NCBI GenBank assembly: GCA_905250885.1
Contig: CAJNOQ010000127.1
Coordinates: 1 to 64,000 of the forward strand
Direction: 5' to 3'
DNA length: 64,000 nt
Source: Didymodactylos carnosus
Taxonomy: Eukaryota; Rotifera; Eurotatoria; Philodinida; Philodinidae
The notes below the pieces were generated by a model. The model saw only the letters and a list, made by a program, of their open reading frames with translations. It made no database searches and was not told the DNA's origin. Positions 1 through 10,466 of this stretch are shown here, one piece after another (the stretch's first letter is position 1; every line of letters begins with the position of its first letter). The position numbers were made by a program, and so were the translations under genes.

Positions 1-204
1 CACCGCATTCAACTGTACTCATTGTTAAACTAAAATACAGGGTCTTTACTTTGCATATTTCAATATCACTAATATTGTAAGTAGAAACGCTTCGATTTAA
101 GTGTTTCGATTTAAGTGTTTCTACTCACAATATTAGTGATATTGAAATATGCAAAGTAAAGACCCTGTATTTTAGTTTAACAATGAGTACAGTTGAATGC
201 GGTG
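1..204. repeat. Near-perfect palindrome (foldback/MITE-like), cut by window edge
   Basis: Bases 1-78 are the exact reverse complement of 127-204. Pairing continues with one mismatch to about 88/117. The small loop holds a tandem pair of the motif TTCGATTTAAGTGT. The arms show almost no decay, so the copy is young or recently homogenised. The element may start before the window, so its terminal repeats and target duplication cannot be judged. It carries no coding capacity. Confidence 0.85.
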
Positions 205-1614
205 TATCCGACGGTGCAACGCCGACCGCTTGAAACTATAATATCCCTGAAATCCAAGTCTCTCAATGCATATGTCAGAGTGACCCTTCAAAATACAAAA
301 GTCGACTTGGCTCTTCAAATAACGCTTATGGGAAAAAATGCTTTATGCCATTGTAATCAGTGCATCGAGCTCTACAAACTGATATATATATATATATATA
401 TATCACATTCGAAAATCAGCGTGGCACTTGAGGACCTTCTCTCGTGAAACTAACTAAATTACTTTGTTTTTTTCTATTCAAAATTGTTTTGTTTTGTTGC
501 TTTCATACAAATATAAGAAACATTGTTCGCAGTGTGAAATATTGAAAGATTTAAAGAATAATTTACACAGTGCTTGAATACATGTCTGCTCATGCAGTTT
601 AAACAATTTCTCTACTGTTTCTACAGAATTCCAGAGGTTATACGTCTTGTACTCTATGTAGAGCACTGCAGAGCTTAAACTGTAATGATACGGCAAAAAA
701 ATACAATTCAAGATTCTTGTGCTGAAATTAGAAACCTCCCAAGATTCTTACTAATGCTATACAGGCATCGGTTCTGTTTCTCAGTTAAAGAAGCATTTTT
801 GATACAAAAAACTTTGAAGGACTTTTACACAAAACCTATCGGTTATGGTCGGTTTTCGTCGGTTAGCCAGCAATAACCGATGGATGCCTAACTAATGGCA
901 ATACGTTATATCATTCAGAAAAGTTTTCCCAAATCAGATCAAGATCTGACTCAAGTTTGTTTAAGACAGAATTTCTGCGACAAAACAGTCTTGGTCAACA
1001 GTATCATCTCAAGGTCTTATTAGATGTTGATAAAACTACATAAGATTGTGAAATAACGGAGCAGACACTTAGGAAATCATTCAAGTTTATTTAAAATCTT
1101 CATTCGAGATTTTCTACATGACGTATGATACGTGTGATCTGCAAGGAAAGCAGTTTTAAAGTTTGTTTTTCTGGGGAAAACTGATTTTGTTATCTTTTGG
1201 TATTTACTGCTGCACCACGTACCATAGACCTATACAGGGTGTCTGTAAAAGCTCACACACTAAATATATTTCTTTCCTATGTTAAACTTTAGATTGATTA
1301 AGCGATAGAATAAAATGATAGGCGTGCTCAATGAAGTGAATATGATCCATTCATGCTTACAAGGTTTTTATAGACCACATTCACTTTTTTGGCAGTGTAA
1401 AGATTATTTCTAGTCTCTGTCGCTAGCGTAGTAATCTTGTTATAATCAATGTATAATCAAGGCAGTGTCTAATTTGTATACCAAAATGGCAAGCTCATGT
1501 TGATAACCTCTTCAGTAATAACTCTGTAATTGTTTGCGCTATAATTTCACATAAACGAACGCAATTATTGAGGCATACTATTTAAATATTGTTCTAATTT
1601 TATCTGATACCAGT

Positions 1615-1956
1615 AGGCATGCACCGGTTATTATCGATAAATTTCACCTTTCGTCTGCAGTGGATTGCATGAACAGTACTCATATTTTTTTTAAAACAAC
1701 TTGGGTTTGTAGAGTTGTAGAGCAAACATTTTTCTACAAGATGAGCTATGACGGAAGCCTTCATGAAAAAATGCTGCAAAATTTTATGAGTACTGGATCA
1801 AGACGAAGAACACTCCAATAGCTCATCTTGTAGAAAAATGTTTGCTCTACGAAACCCAGTTGTTAGAAAAATTTTAGAAAACCAGTTTTTGTTGAGAAAA
1901 ACTTTTTGCGACAAAAAAAGTACACAATTTTAATCGGTTATAACCAGTGCATACCT
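1615..1956. mobile_element. MITE-like element with inverted ends and an inner hairpin
   Basis: The left end AGGCATGCACCGGTTATTAT is matched by the reverse complement of 1931-1956 with a few mismatches. Inside is a second inverted repeat (about 1694-1749 against 1818-1864) with a 31-bp core that is almost exact and contains TAGAGCAAACATTTTTCTAC. Related ends and core sequence recur near 45852-46062, and core fragments near 19990, so this is a dispersed non-autonomous family. No target duplication was clear. The superfamily is not assignable by eye. Confidence 0.65.
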
Positions 1957-2728
1957 AGATATTACAGAAAGAATGGAAAAATTACTTAAATTCGCAATCA
2001 CAGGTTTTTGTGAAAAATATCTAAGTAGTTGATAGTTGACATTGAAAAGAAAAAACCTAATATACAATTCAAAATCCAGTGTGTCATACATTAAGCGTCA
2101 TTTGTACATTAACGGCACAAAAAATTTTTCATCTTGAAAACGTGTAAATAATAAACTATAATGTTCTAGTAGCATCTTTTTTCTAATATGACTAGTTTTT
2201 CGTAACACCAAATAAGGTAATTTTAAGCCATTTTAATTTTATTTTTAGGTACAAAAGAACACTCAAAAGATACAACTAATCACTAAATTTCCTTGTTCTT
2301 ACAAACATTAAGGAGATGAATACCGGTTGATGAAATGTTAAAATGCCTTGTTATGATAGAAGATAGTACATCTTTCTTAAACTGAGTTCGGTCGAGATAA
2401 GTTAGATAGGAATCTGCATGAAGAGCCCGGTCGCCTTGTTTCATGTATCCATGACAAAAGGGAAAACTTTGGGGGAAAACCCATGAAGAAAACATTTTTT
2501 TAATATTATTTCAGAACATTACATAGTTTCCTTTCAGTAGGTAAAATATAGTATACCACACGGTAAAATATTGGAGAAGTCTAAACAACAAATATCCATA
2601 AAAATATGGTTTGTTTCCTTATTGCTCTCCATTTTCAAGAAATTTTCTAAACTTTTTACATCCATGGTTATGAATAACTCACTGGAATCAAAGTTTGTCC
2701 TTGGACATGTGGATAAGTTTATCTAATG

Positions 2729-2837
2729 TAGATCTATAAAGCCAAACGCAAAACCTAAGCACAAAACGCAATTTTTTTCCATTTCTCAGTTAATTTTTAG
2801 TTTTGTGCTTAACTTTTTTGTCCGTTTAACGTATCTA
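2729..2837. repeat. Imperfect inverted repeat (hairpin)
   Basis: Left arm 2729-2767 pairs with right arm 2799-2837; the core TAAGCACAAAAC is matched by GTTTTGTGCTTA. The arms include small gaps, suggesting an old foldback copy. Confidence 0.55.
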
Positions 2838-5593
2838 CACCAAACATACTAGTGCTAAAAAGTACATCATTCAGCTTTCTCATGATATTCAATCAAACTA
2901 CTATCGTCAAGACATCGATTATTTGATTATGTTAGAGTTTTCTCCTTTTCTATACCATTGGAATGTAGTGCATAGACAGTTTCGGAGCAACACCAAAAGC
3001 GAAGGCGAAGAAAGAAAGTGCATAAATAGGTTGGAAAAATATGACGATAATGAACGTTGCTATTTAGTAGCGAGACTATAGGGGTAGGGAGTGCGTAAAG
3101 CCCTCTGATTTTTACATAAAGTTTCAATAAAAGTAGGCGTTTTAAAACAGTTTATGTTAATCTCTCAATAGTTATCGTAGCATAATGCTAAAGATGAACA
3201 GAACGTTTCTTTGAGTATACGTCCGACCTCTACCGTAACAAATATATATTCGTTCTCTTCTATACCTTATGAACGGCGTGATCTTATCCGGAATGGAGAG
3301 ACGTAGTTCTCATGATTAGCATATGAAGCAGATATCCAATTTTTTTGTATCTGTACGTGATTTTATTAGAATGAAATAGTGGATGACAATGCATTTTTTC
3401 TTCTTCATTATTAGTGAACTGTTGTATATTTTTGACAATTGGGGTATTTTAAGTAATTTTAAGGCTATGGCTGTTGGAAGAAACGCCTTTGCCTTAAATT
3501 AAGTATGAGCGAAACGCTTTTCAGGCTGTTGCTTCTTAGTTTCTTTGTCTTTTTGTACCTTAGACGAGAATTTGATTTTCTATGCAGAAAGCTGTGGTCT
3601 GTTAGTAACTCTTCAGTGAGGTTGAATAAACTGTTCGAAAATGAGTGATTTTGAATTGGATCTCGTCTATGCAGGCTCTAGTTATATTTTTATAGGTAAA
3701 CTTCTTTGCTTGTCAGTAACAGACCTAAAAAATTTGTCCATTTTCATTTCTGAAAGTTTTACTAAAATAAGATAAAGTAAGTACTTTTCGTTCAAAGCAG
3801 CGGGCATTTTTACAAATCGTTAGCTGTTTTTGTTTATTTTTATTTACAAAACAATTTTGTCATTCTCAAAATGACTGCGTTAATATTATTTATTATTATT
3901 ATTATTTAATATGTTTATTAATTGCGTTCAATAGTTCTTATAACATTTATGTTTGGTAGTAATGACTAGTTGGGATCATGCTTGAATATTCTAAAACAAA
4001 AGAAGCCATTGGACTTTCTGTAGTTGTGTAACTTTTTACGGGTTTGTTGAGTTATCTTGTGAAAAGAAAAATTCTTTAATTTCATCATATATTTCTTTTT
4101 CATTGTGAAATGTTTGTTTCACATTCGAAAAACTGGCACCTGTCAACACAATACACTCGGGCTCTAAGATAAATAAACAAGAAAGTTTATTAAAAGCTTA
4201 TAAGTGGAGCTCTCGAACGTTGTTATATGAACTCTCAATTACATCTAATACTTCTGAAGGCAGATACACACTACTTCTTTCCTTTAAAGGATGTCATGCA
4301 TACGGAGTTGCAAGTTTTAAGAAACTGTCGTGCTCTTTTATTCGTTTTATTAGCAAATAGTTTTATTAACCGCTTTTAAATTGGAGAAGTTGTTCTGATT
4401 GATCCTGGTTGTAAAGTTAAACCTTTTTCTTTTATCGAAAGAAGATTGGACTGAAAAATTCCGTCATAACTGAAGTCAGTTGAACTTTTTTGAATCAATT
4501 AAGAATTGAACAATATCAGTGCAGAAAATGAAGAACGAAAATTACTGGAAAAAATTTCAGAAAAAGTTTTTTCGACGTTTCGACCATTGGAAAAACAGTA
4601 GAATATTACTTAATCGATTAAATTTGGTCTGCTGAATAAACAGCAGGTGGCAATGACCTTCCACCTTTACGCGTGAATGTTCATATTTTTATACTTACGA
4701 AACTGACATATAAAATAATAAATTTTATGAATCGCATATTGAAATTTAAATGCGTGTCCAAAGGAAATCAGCTGTTTAAATGGTCATCAGTTCTTCCAAC
4801 AGTGTATGATGATCATATGACGTTTTTTTCTTTTTTTTCTGGAATCTTTTTTTTCCCATTTTAATCAAGTTGTCTCTTTGTTGAAGAACAGAAGACAAAC
4901 AAAAGTTAGAAGTAAGATGATGAAAAAAATTTTCCCTTAGGAACAGTAAAAAGGTTATTCTGATGACGAAAAGTCGTATCGTACCTATGCAAACAAATTT
5001 GGTATATTTTTTCTATTTCGGATTCGCAATATTTTGAAATATGCGGATGAGTAACCTCAGTGTCATACTTATGTAATTGTTCTTTATCTCTTTTTACATG
5101 TACAAAACTTGTGAGTTTTACTGTCTACACTAATATTTTCTGCATTCAAGGTAGAGCTGTTTTTCTTGCTGTTCTTTTCGATCGAGATGCAAACAAAGAG
5201 GGTAAGAGAAGTGTCTAATACTAGACTGAGTGAAGAGTGGCCGAAAGTATTAGAAGATCCTGTAATAAAAAAAATTTCCTTTCTCCCTTGGATTGAAATC
5301 TTTGTAAATAGACGACGATAAGAGATACTTAAAGATATAGAATAATTATATTACGATGAAATTTCTTAAATTTTTTGCCCTGTTTGTAATTAAATGATCA
5401 AAAATACCATTTTTAACTTATTTTTCATGTAAACCATATTTTTTTTACCAAAAAATAATGGAAAAGAGCATTTGTCTTATACTGATGTACTTTTCTTGTC
5501 TCTTGACAACGGAAGATCTGTTTATTTTTCTTGATTTTAAGTACATTTCTTTTTTGATCTTTTCCTATATAGATTTCATCACAAAATAGTATC

Positions 5594-6337
5594 ATGGTCA
5601 TGATGGAAAGAAATCTTTTTATACTATTGTCTTATGAAAAATTACAACGTCCAAATATTAGCAATAGAAGTCGACCAATCGAAGCATCATTGAGAAAACG
5701 TTTATTAGTCTGGAATTTGTTAAAAAAAATTGAAAATGATTCATCTCAAGAAGCACAACATGAAATCCAAGATAATGAAAATGATCAAACATCTTGGATG
5801 CTAGATGTTAATTCAACTGAAATGGATATTGAAGAATGTGATTCTAGTAAACAATCTCAAATATCAACAGTGATCACATCAAACAATAATGATGGTATAT
5901 TATTAGAACATAATGATTTAGAATCAATGGATACAGAACAACAAATTATCATTAAAAATGAATGTTCGAATTCACTGTCGTCAGACCGAGTTATTGGAGC
6001 TGAAAGACGTCAACGAATGGCAACAACGGAACAAAATTTATCTATATCAAATGATGATAGTTTACTAGTTGATCGAATTTGTGAAGAAAAAGAAAAACTG
6101 TTATCGACCCCTCCATTATTAACGTTTCCATGTACAAATACCATCTCTTCGTCATCAAATTATTTAGAAGAAACAGAACAATTCTTTCATGATTTATGTC
6201 AAGAATTAACCTCAACGGCAGCAGTTGTATGCGATTCATATGATCATTTTGATTTTCCATTATATCATGATCAATTGTGTAAAATACCAACATCCTCACC
6301 CACTTCACCAACAACCACGACCGAACTTATTCATTGA
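5594..6337 (+). CDS. SERTA-domain protein (SERTAD/CDCA4-like transcriptional co-regulator)
   Basis: A single coding exon of 247 aa. Residues about 9-47 fit the SERTA motif: a helix beginning LLSYEKLQ, then RPIEASLRKRLLVWNLLKKI, matching the family pattern of a short lead helix followed by EPxLRRxVLxxNxLRxIxEE. SERTA proteins are nuclear and bind cyclin/CDK or E2F-DP partners in animals. The rest is low-complexity, acidic and rich in Ser/Asn/Thr, with EQFFHDLCQELTS near the C-terminus, which could be an acidic activation segment. The start is the first ATG after a likely splice acceptor (CTATATAG at about 5573), so a leader exon upstream is probable. AATAAA lies at 6423, about 85 bp after the stop. 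SERTAD versus CDCA4 orthology cannot be decided. Confidence 0.7.
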   Translation: MVMMERNLFILLSYEKLQRPNISNRSRPIEASLRKRLLVWNLLKKIENDSSQEAQHEIQDNENDQTSWMLDVNSTEMDIEECDSSKQSQISTVITSNNNDGILLEHNDLESMDTEQQIIIKNECSNSLSSDRVIGAERRQRMATTEQNLSISNDDSLLVDRICEEKEKLLSTPPLLTFPCTNTISSSSNYLEETEQFFHDLCQELTSTAAVVCDSYDHFDFPLYHDQLCKIPTSSPTSPTTTTELIH

Positions 6338-7757
6338 GCATTAAACTATCATCCAATATAACTTTTTTTTTTTCCTTTATTTTTAGTCTGAGCGAGTTTC
6401 CCTTGTTATTATTAGTCAGATCAATAAAAGAGCATTATTCTAATTTAAATTGACAAAAATGTGTTATATCTTTAGTAAATATCTTCCACTTTTAAATGTG
6501 TGTATCGCCCTTTTAAGTGGCGTCATTTTCTCTTGTTTTTGTTGAGCTCATTAAATAGATTCTATTTTATTACTACATCCAAAGAACATTATCTTTCTTT
6601 GTTTTATAATGTATTGGAAAGACTTCATTTTATTTGTTGTTGTTTTTTTTCGTTAGCCAAGAAAAAACGAAGTTGTTTTGTTGTAGTTATTGTAATTTAT
6701 TTTCATATTTGTTTGTTGGTTTGTTTGTTTGTTTATTTTAGTGTATGTTTTTCTTTTGGGTGTTTTAAACATACTCGATAGAAGACAATATGCTTTGTGT
6801 GCTTTCTTCCCGTTTATCTTTGTGGGAAAAGATGCTTCTCTTTTTAAATCCTATTTATTTTTCGATCAAACATTCTACGAATGAGATTCTAAACGCGTTT
6901 TTCTTTTATTGAATGACAGTGTTTTATGTAATTACAAAAAAAACCAAAAAAAAACCCAATAATAACAGCGTTTGCATTTTCTTCCCATTTTAAACTCGAA
7001 AGAATTGCTCCGTTTTTCAACGTTAGAATGATTTCTCTCTCTCTACATCTGCCGATTTTTTTTTATTTTAACGATCTTAAAATTCGTAGATGTATTTCAT
7101 TTGTTTTTCTTCTCAGTCTCATTTCATTTTGATCTTGATGCGTTATTGTTGTTTTTTTGTATGAGCAAATAAATTGTTACGTAGCTTACATATGAAAAAA
7201 AGAGCCGTGCTTCTGTGTGACTCATTGCAAAGAAAAAAAGTAAGACGATGCGCGATTGTGTATTGTTACTTTTTTGATAGTTGCATGAGTTTTTTTAGAT
7301 ATTATTTCTGTTTTTCGTTTTTTTCTTCCCAGAAATAAACTGTGACAAAATATGTTTTGTTGTTGTTTTTTCTTTGTTCTGTTTACGATGATGATATTCT
7401 TTTTCTTTTTTTTTCTTTTTAGTGCATTTTTTGTTGTTCACTTTGTATTTGAAATATTTATTGCAATCATAAATAAAAAAACTGGATTATTGATAAAATG
7501 TTATCTGTTAAGAACAGAAAGAGACAGATGCAATAGAATATTAAAGAACGGGATTATTGATTCTTCTTTTTTGTAACGAAGCAACTGATCATATCAAATT
7601 TTTAGCTTTACATCTGAAAACTGTTAGAAATAAGTTGAAAGTATTTCATATTTAAGTCTTTAAGAACCATCGGTCGAATGCTGTGATAGTAATGTGTTTA
7701 AATAAAATCTACATCAAATGTTTATTCATTTTCTATGTCCTTCTATCGACGAATTAT
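6338..7757. other. 3' UTR of the SERTA gene and T-rich spacer
   Basis: Very T-rich on the plus strand with many homopolymer runs. An AATAAA signal at 6423 would end the SERTA transcript early; further AATAAA-like sites occur to about 7705. ORFs here are strings of Phe/Leu/Cys codons from poly-T and are not genes. Confidence 0.5.
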
Positions 7758-8034
7758 CAGAGATGGGCAAGTACACAGATTTCTGACTACGAGTAAGAAG
7801 TACGAGTATTTTCTGAAAAGTACTCGAGTACTGCTCGAGTATCAAATTTTTCTAAAGCCGGTGATTCCGAAAAAATCGATTTTTTGATACGTAAATAGTA
7901 AAAAAAAGGTCACCAGTTTTTGGGGAAGTACTTGAGTATTTTTTGAAATACTCGTTAAAAAAGTCCCGAGTAGAAGTAGGAGTATGAGTACTAGGAATTT
8001 TGTACTCGAGTATACTCGTACTCGCCCATCTCTG
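7758..8034. mobile_element. hAT-type MITE with 8-bp target-site duplication
   Basis: The 277-bp element begins CAGAGATGGGC and ends GCCCATCTCTG, an 11-bp exact terminal inverted repeat. It is flanked on both sides by the direct repeat CGAATTAT (7750-7757 and 8035-8042). Eight-bp duplications and CAGRGNTGGGC-like ends are hallmarks of the hAT superfamily. The interior is built from repeated TACTCGAGTA-like units in both orientations, giving extra self-pairing. There is no ORF, so it is non-autonomous. It sits just upstream of the phosphatidylserine decarboxylase gene, probably in that gene's 5' leader intron. Confidence 0.9.
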
Positions 8035-8172
8035 CGAATTATGCAGTTATGTACATCATGATTTTGAAATTTATGTGGCTGTTAGCTGAACATTTCATGT
8101 ACTAATATGTACAAAAATTTCTTTTTTATCTCAATTATTTTTGTACTAATATTTGTTTATTTTAGAAAATAA

Positions 8173-9617
8173 ATGGAACATTCAGAATCTGATTCCAGTC
8201 TCATCAATCAATCACTACCCATTGATGATGCTGAAACAAAAGAAATACAAGAATCCTTTTCGTCCATGATTACACAAACGGCCGAGAATGGTGTTGATGG
8301 GTCTGGTCATATTTTTGAACACACGTATGTTCCAAAAGATTGGTATGGCTATTTTTTCCGCTCTGTTGTACCAGAAAAAGAAACTGTACGTCAACACTTA
8401 CACGAGACTTTGCCCAGTCATTATTTCAATTACAGTGGAACAAGTGAAAGTGTTCGTTATGCATTCAAAGTCCTAGATCGAAAGACAAATCAACTAATAC
8501 TTGAACAAATGCCATCGTATCATAAACTCGGAATGAAACTATTATTTAGTGGACCAATGCAACGAGAATTACTTCATACACGTCAGGTCAAAAAATTTTT
8601 TGAGAATGAAACAAAACGATTGGGTAAAGCTTTTAATGAGCCAAAATCACATAGACATATTTATTCATTTGTCACAATGTATCGTTTAAATGTCGACGAA
8701 TTACTTGAACCTGATTTATCAAAATATTCTTGTTTTAATGAATTTTTCTATCGTAAATTAAAACCAGATGCTCGCCCAATTACACGTGTCGATGATCCGA
8801 CAGTCGTTGTATCTTCTGCTGATTGCCGTTTAATTCTATTCAATACAGTCAATGATGCTACACGTATATGGATAAAGGTAAGAATTCTTTTTATAAACTA
8901 AATATAATACACACTAAATCGTACTGTTCTTTTTCTGTTTAGGGACATCATTTTTCATTGAAACATTTATTCGATAATGAAGAAATGGCAAAATCATTTG
9001 AGGGTGGTTCTTTGGCTGTTTTTCGTTTAGCTCCAGCTGATTATCATCGATTCCATTGTCCAGTCAGTGGTACTTGGGGAAAAGCGAAAACAGTTTCTGG
9101 AACATATTACACAGTGAATCCAGTGGCAATTAACGAAAATTTAGATGTTCTTACAAAAAATCAACGTGTTGTCACTACAATTGATACGGGTGAAGAGTTA
9201 TTTGGTGTTGTCGGATTTGTTGCAATCGGAGCACTTCTAGTTGGATCGATTAATTTTACAGTAGAAGAAGAACAACATATTAATAAAGGCGATGAGGTTG
9301 GATATTTTGCATACGGTGGATCGGTATGTCATTGCCATGGACTTAAGAGAGTTGCACAGAAATTGTTTTTCTTTTAATTGTTTTAGACAATTGTAGCTGT
9401 GTTTAAAGATTCCGTTGTTAAATGGGATGACGATTTAATACACAATTCAAATAATTCAATGGAAACGTTGGTTCGCATGGGAGAACAAATAGGAATAAAA
9501 ACCACAAATGAAGAAAGACAATTACTGCAACAAATAAAACAACAAGATAAAGAAACTAACACGCCTAATGTTATAAAAAAATTATTTGAAGCGTTCCCGT
9601 TAGTCACGCTATCATAA
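8173..9617 (+). CDS. Phosphatidylserine decarboxylase, fungal/plant-type (non-mitochondrial class)
   Basis: Converts phosphatidylserine to phosphatidylethanolamine using a self-made pyruvoyl group. Exons 8173-8877, 8943-9323 and 9387-9617 join in phase to 438 aa. Visible family marks: FNEFFYRKLKPDARPI (about residues 190-205), SSADCRL with the catalytic Asp, DYHRFHCPVSG with the catalytic His, and the maturation site YGGS|TIVAVF, where cleavage before Ser makes the pyruvoyl alpha chain. The long N-terminal region (WYGYFFRSVVPEKETV onward) and the FNEFFYRKLKP block belong to the fungal/plant/protist group, not to animal mitochondrial PISD; there is no mitochondrial targeting or C2 domain to see. 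The last intron splits the Ser and Thr codons of the maturation motif. A leader acceptor (TTTATTTTAG) lies 7 bp before the ATG. AATAAA occurs at 10138. Horizontal acquisition is inferred, not shown. Confidence 0.9.
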
Positions 9618-10466
9618 ACAGCATACATTTGAGAGATGTTTTGATCTGTGAAAATTTTTCTTCGGGTTCATTTATCAAGATTAAGACTTTTCAATAATAA
9701 TGTTAGACCATTTTACTTTTAATGACTCGTCTTTCATTTCAATTTTTGAGATAGAATCATTGTTTCAAATTTTACTTTGCTGTATCACGTTATTTTGTCT
9801 ATTGTTATCATATTTTTCTTATTGTTACGACTTTTGTTTTTACTTCTGGTAATTATTGAATATTTATTCATCGTTTTTTTAATATGTCTCAGTTTCACAG
9901 TTAGATCTGTTGTCTACTTATTTCAATTCTTCTGCATATACGCAGCTAATGAGCGTTTGTTGCATTTTATTTTTATCTTTACTCTATCTAAGCGGTCTTA
10001 TACTAGCAAAATTTTACTTTTAGGATATTTTTTATATGTGATATTTTTATGATTTGAAATCGTTTCTCATTCATGTACAATCAACAGATGTTGTTTATTT
10101 CTTTACTGTCTATTATTGATAAAGTGTTTTTAGTGGTAATAAAAAAAACTTCATATATGTTCTAGCAAACTTGTCTTGATTAATAATCAATTGCTTTCAT
10201 GATTAGCAGCCTATGATACATTCACAAGATGCACATCGGAAGAAGAAGGCTTATGTACGTCTCTGATGTAATGGACTATCAGTTTTGACAAACGTTAGAA
10301 AGATAATGTGCCTTACTCTTACAGTTTAAGGGTACCTTTTGGGTAAAGATAGTTATAGGAAAAAATTAAGCAAAGTTAGAAAAATGATTAACTACTATAC
10401 AAACTATTTGATATTATGTCTATTAGAAATTATATTTATTTATTTTTCTTCTATTTCCTCTTAGAT
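9618..10466. other. PSD 3' UTR and ATG14 leader
   Basis: T-rich non-coding spacer. The likely polyadenylation signal AATAAA is at 10138. A pyrimidine tract ending CTTAG at 10464 sits two bases before the ATG14 start codon, indicating a spliced 5' leader whose donor is somewhere in or before this spacer. Confidence 0.5.

Larger units (their letters stand above)
205..5593. other. Non-coding stretch with scattered palindromic repeats
   Basis: No supportable gene was found on either strand. ORFs are short, start at random and carry no recognisable domain. Contents noted: a (TA)n run near 382-402; a short hairpin at about 838-883 with ATCGGTTAT arms and an end resembling the repeat family at 1615-1956; that element itself; and a hairpin at 2729-2837. 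A minus-strand ORF at 2283-2495 is somewhat protein-like but unrecognised. Pyrimidine tract plus AG at about 5560-5575 suggests that the SERTA gene has a spliced 5' leader from somewhere upstream. Confidence 0.6.

Noticed and set aside
193-447. 84-codon plus-strand ORF
   Set aside because: It starts inside the palindrome arm and runs through a (TA)n microsatellite; no domain or splice context.
1235-1265. ACAGGGTGTCTGTAAAAGC, resembling a transposon end
   Set aside because: No matching inverted end was found within a reasonable distance; a single end is not enough.
2283-2495. Minus-strand ORF ending STGIHLLNVCKNKEI
   Set aside because: Composition is protein-like, but no family was recognised and no neighbouring exons or splice sites support it; may be a scrap of an old repeat.
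6042-6314. 90-codon minus-strand ORF
   Set aside because: Antisense shadow of the SERTA gene.
7352-7576. Hydrophobic ORF rich in Phe and Leu
   Set aside because: Comes from poly-T runs in a 3' UTR-like region; not a real membrane protein.
9777-10052. 91-codon hydrophobic ORF
   Set aside because: Lies in the T-rich 3' UTR of the PSD gene before its AATAAA; composition explains it.
10416-10466. Upstream extension of the ATG14 ORF (17 codons)
   Set aside because: It is a pyrimidine-rich tract ending in CTTAG, clearly an intron end; the ATG at 10467 is the better start.
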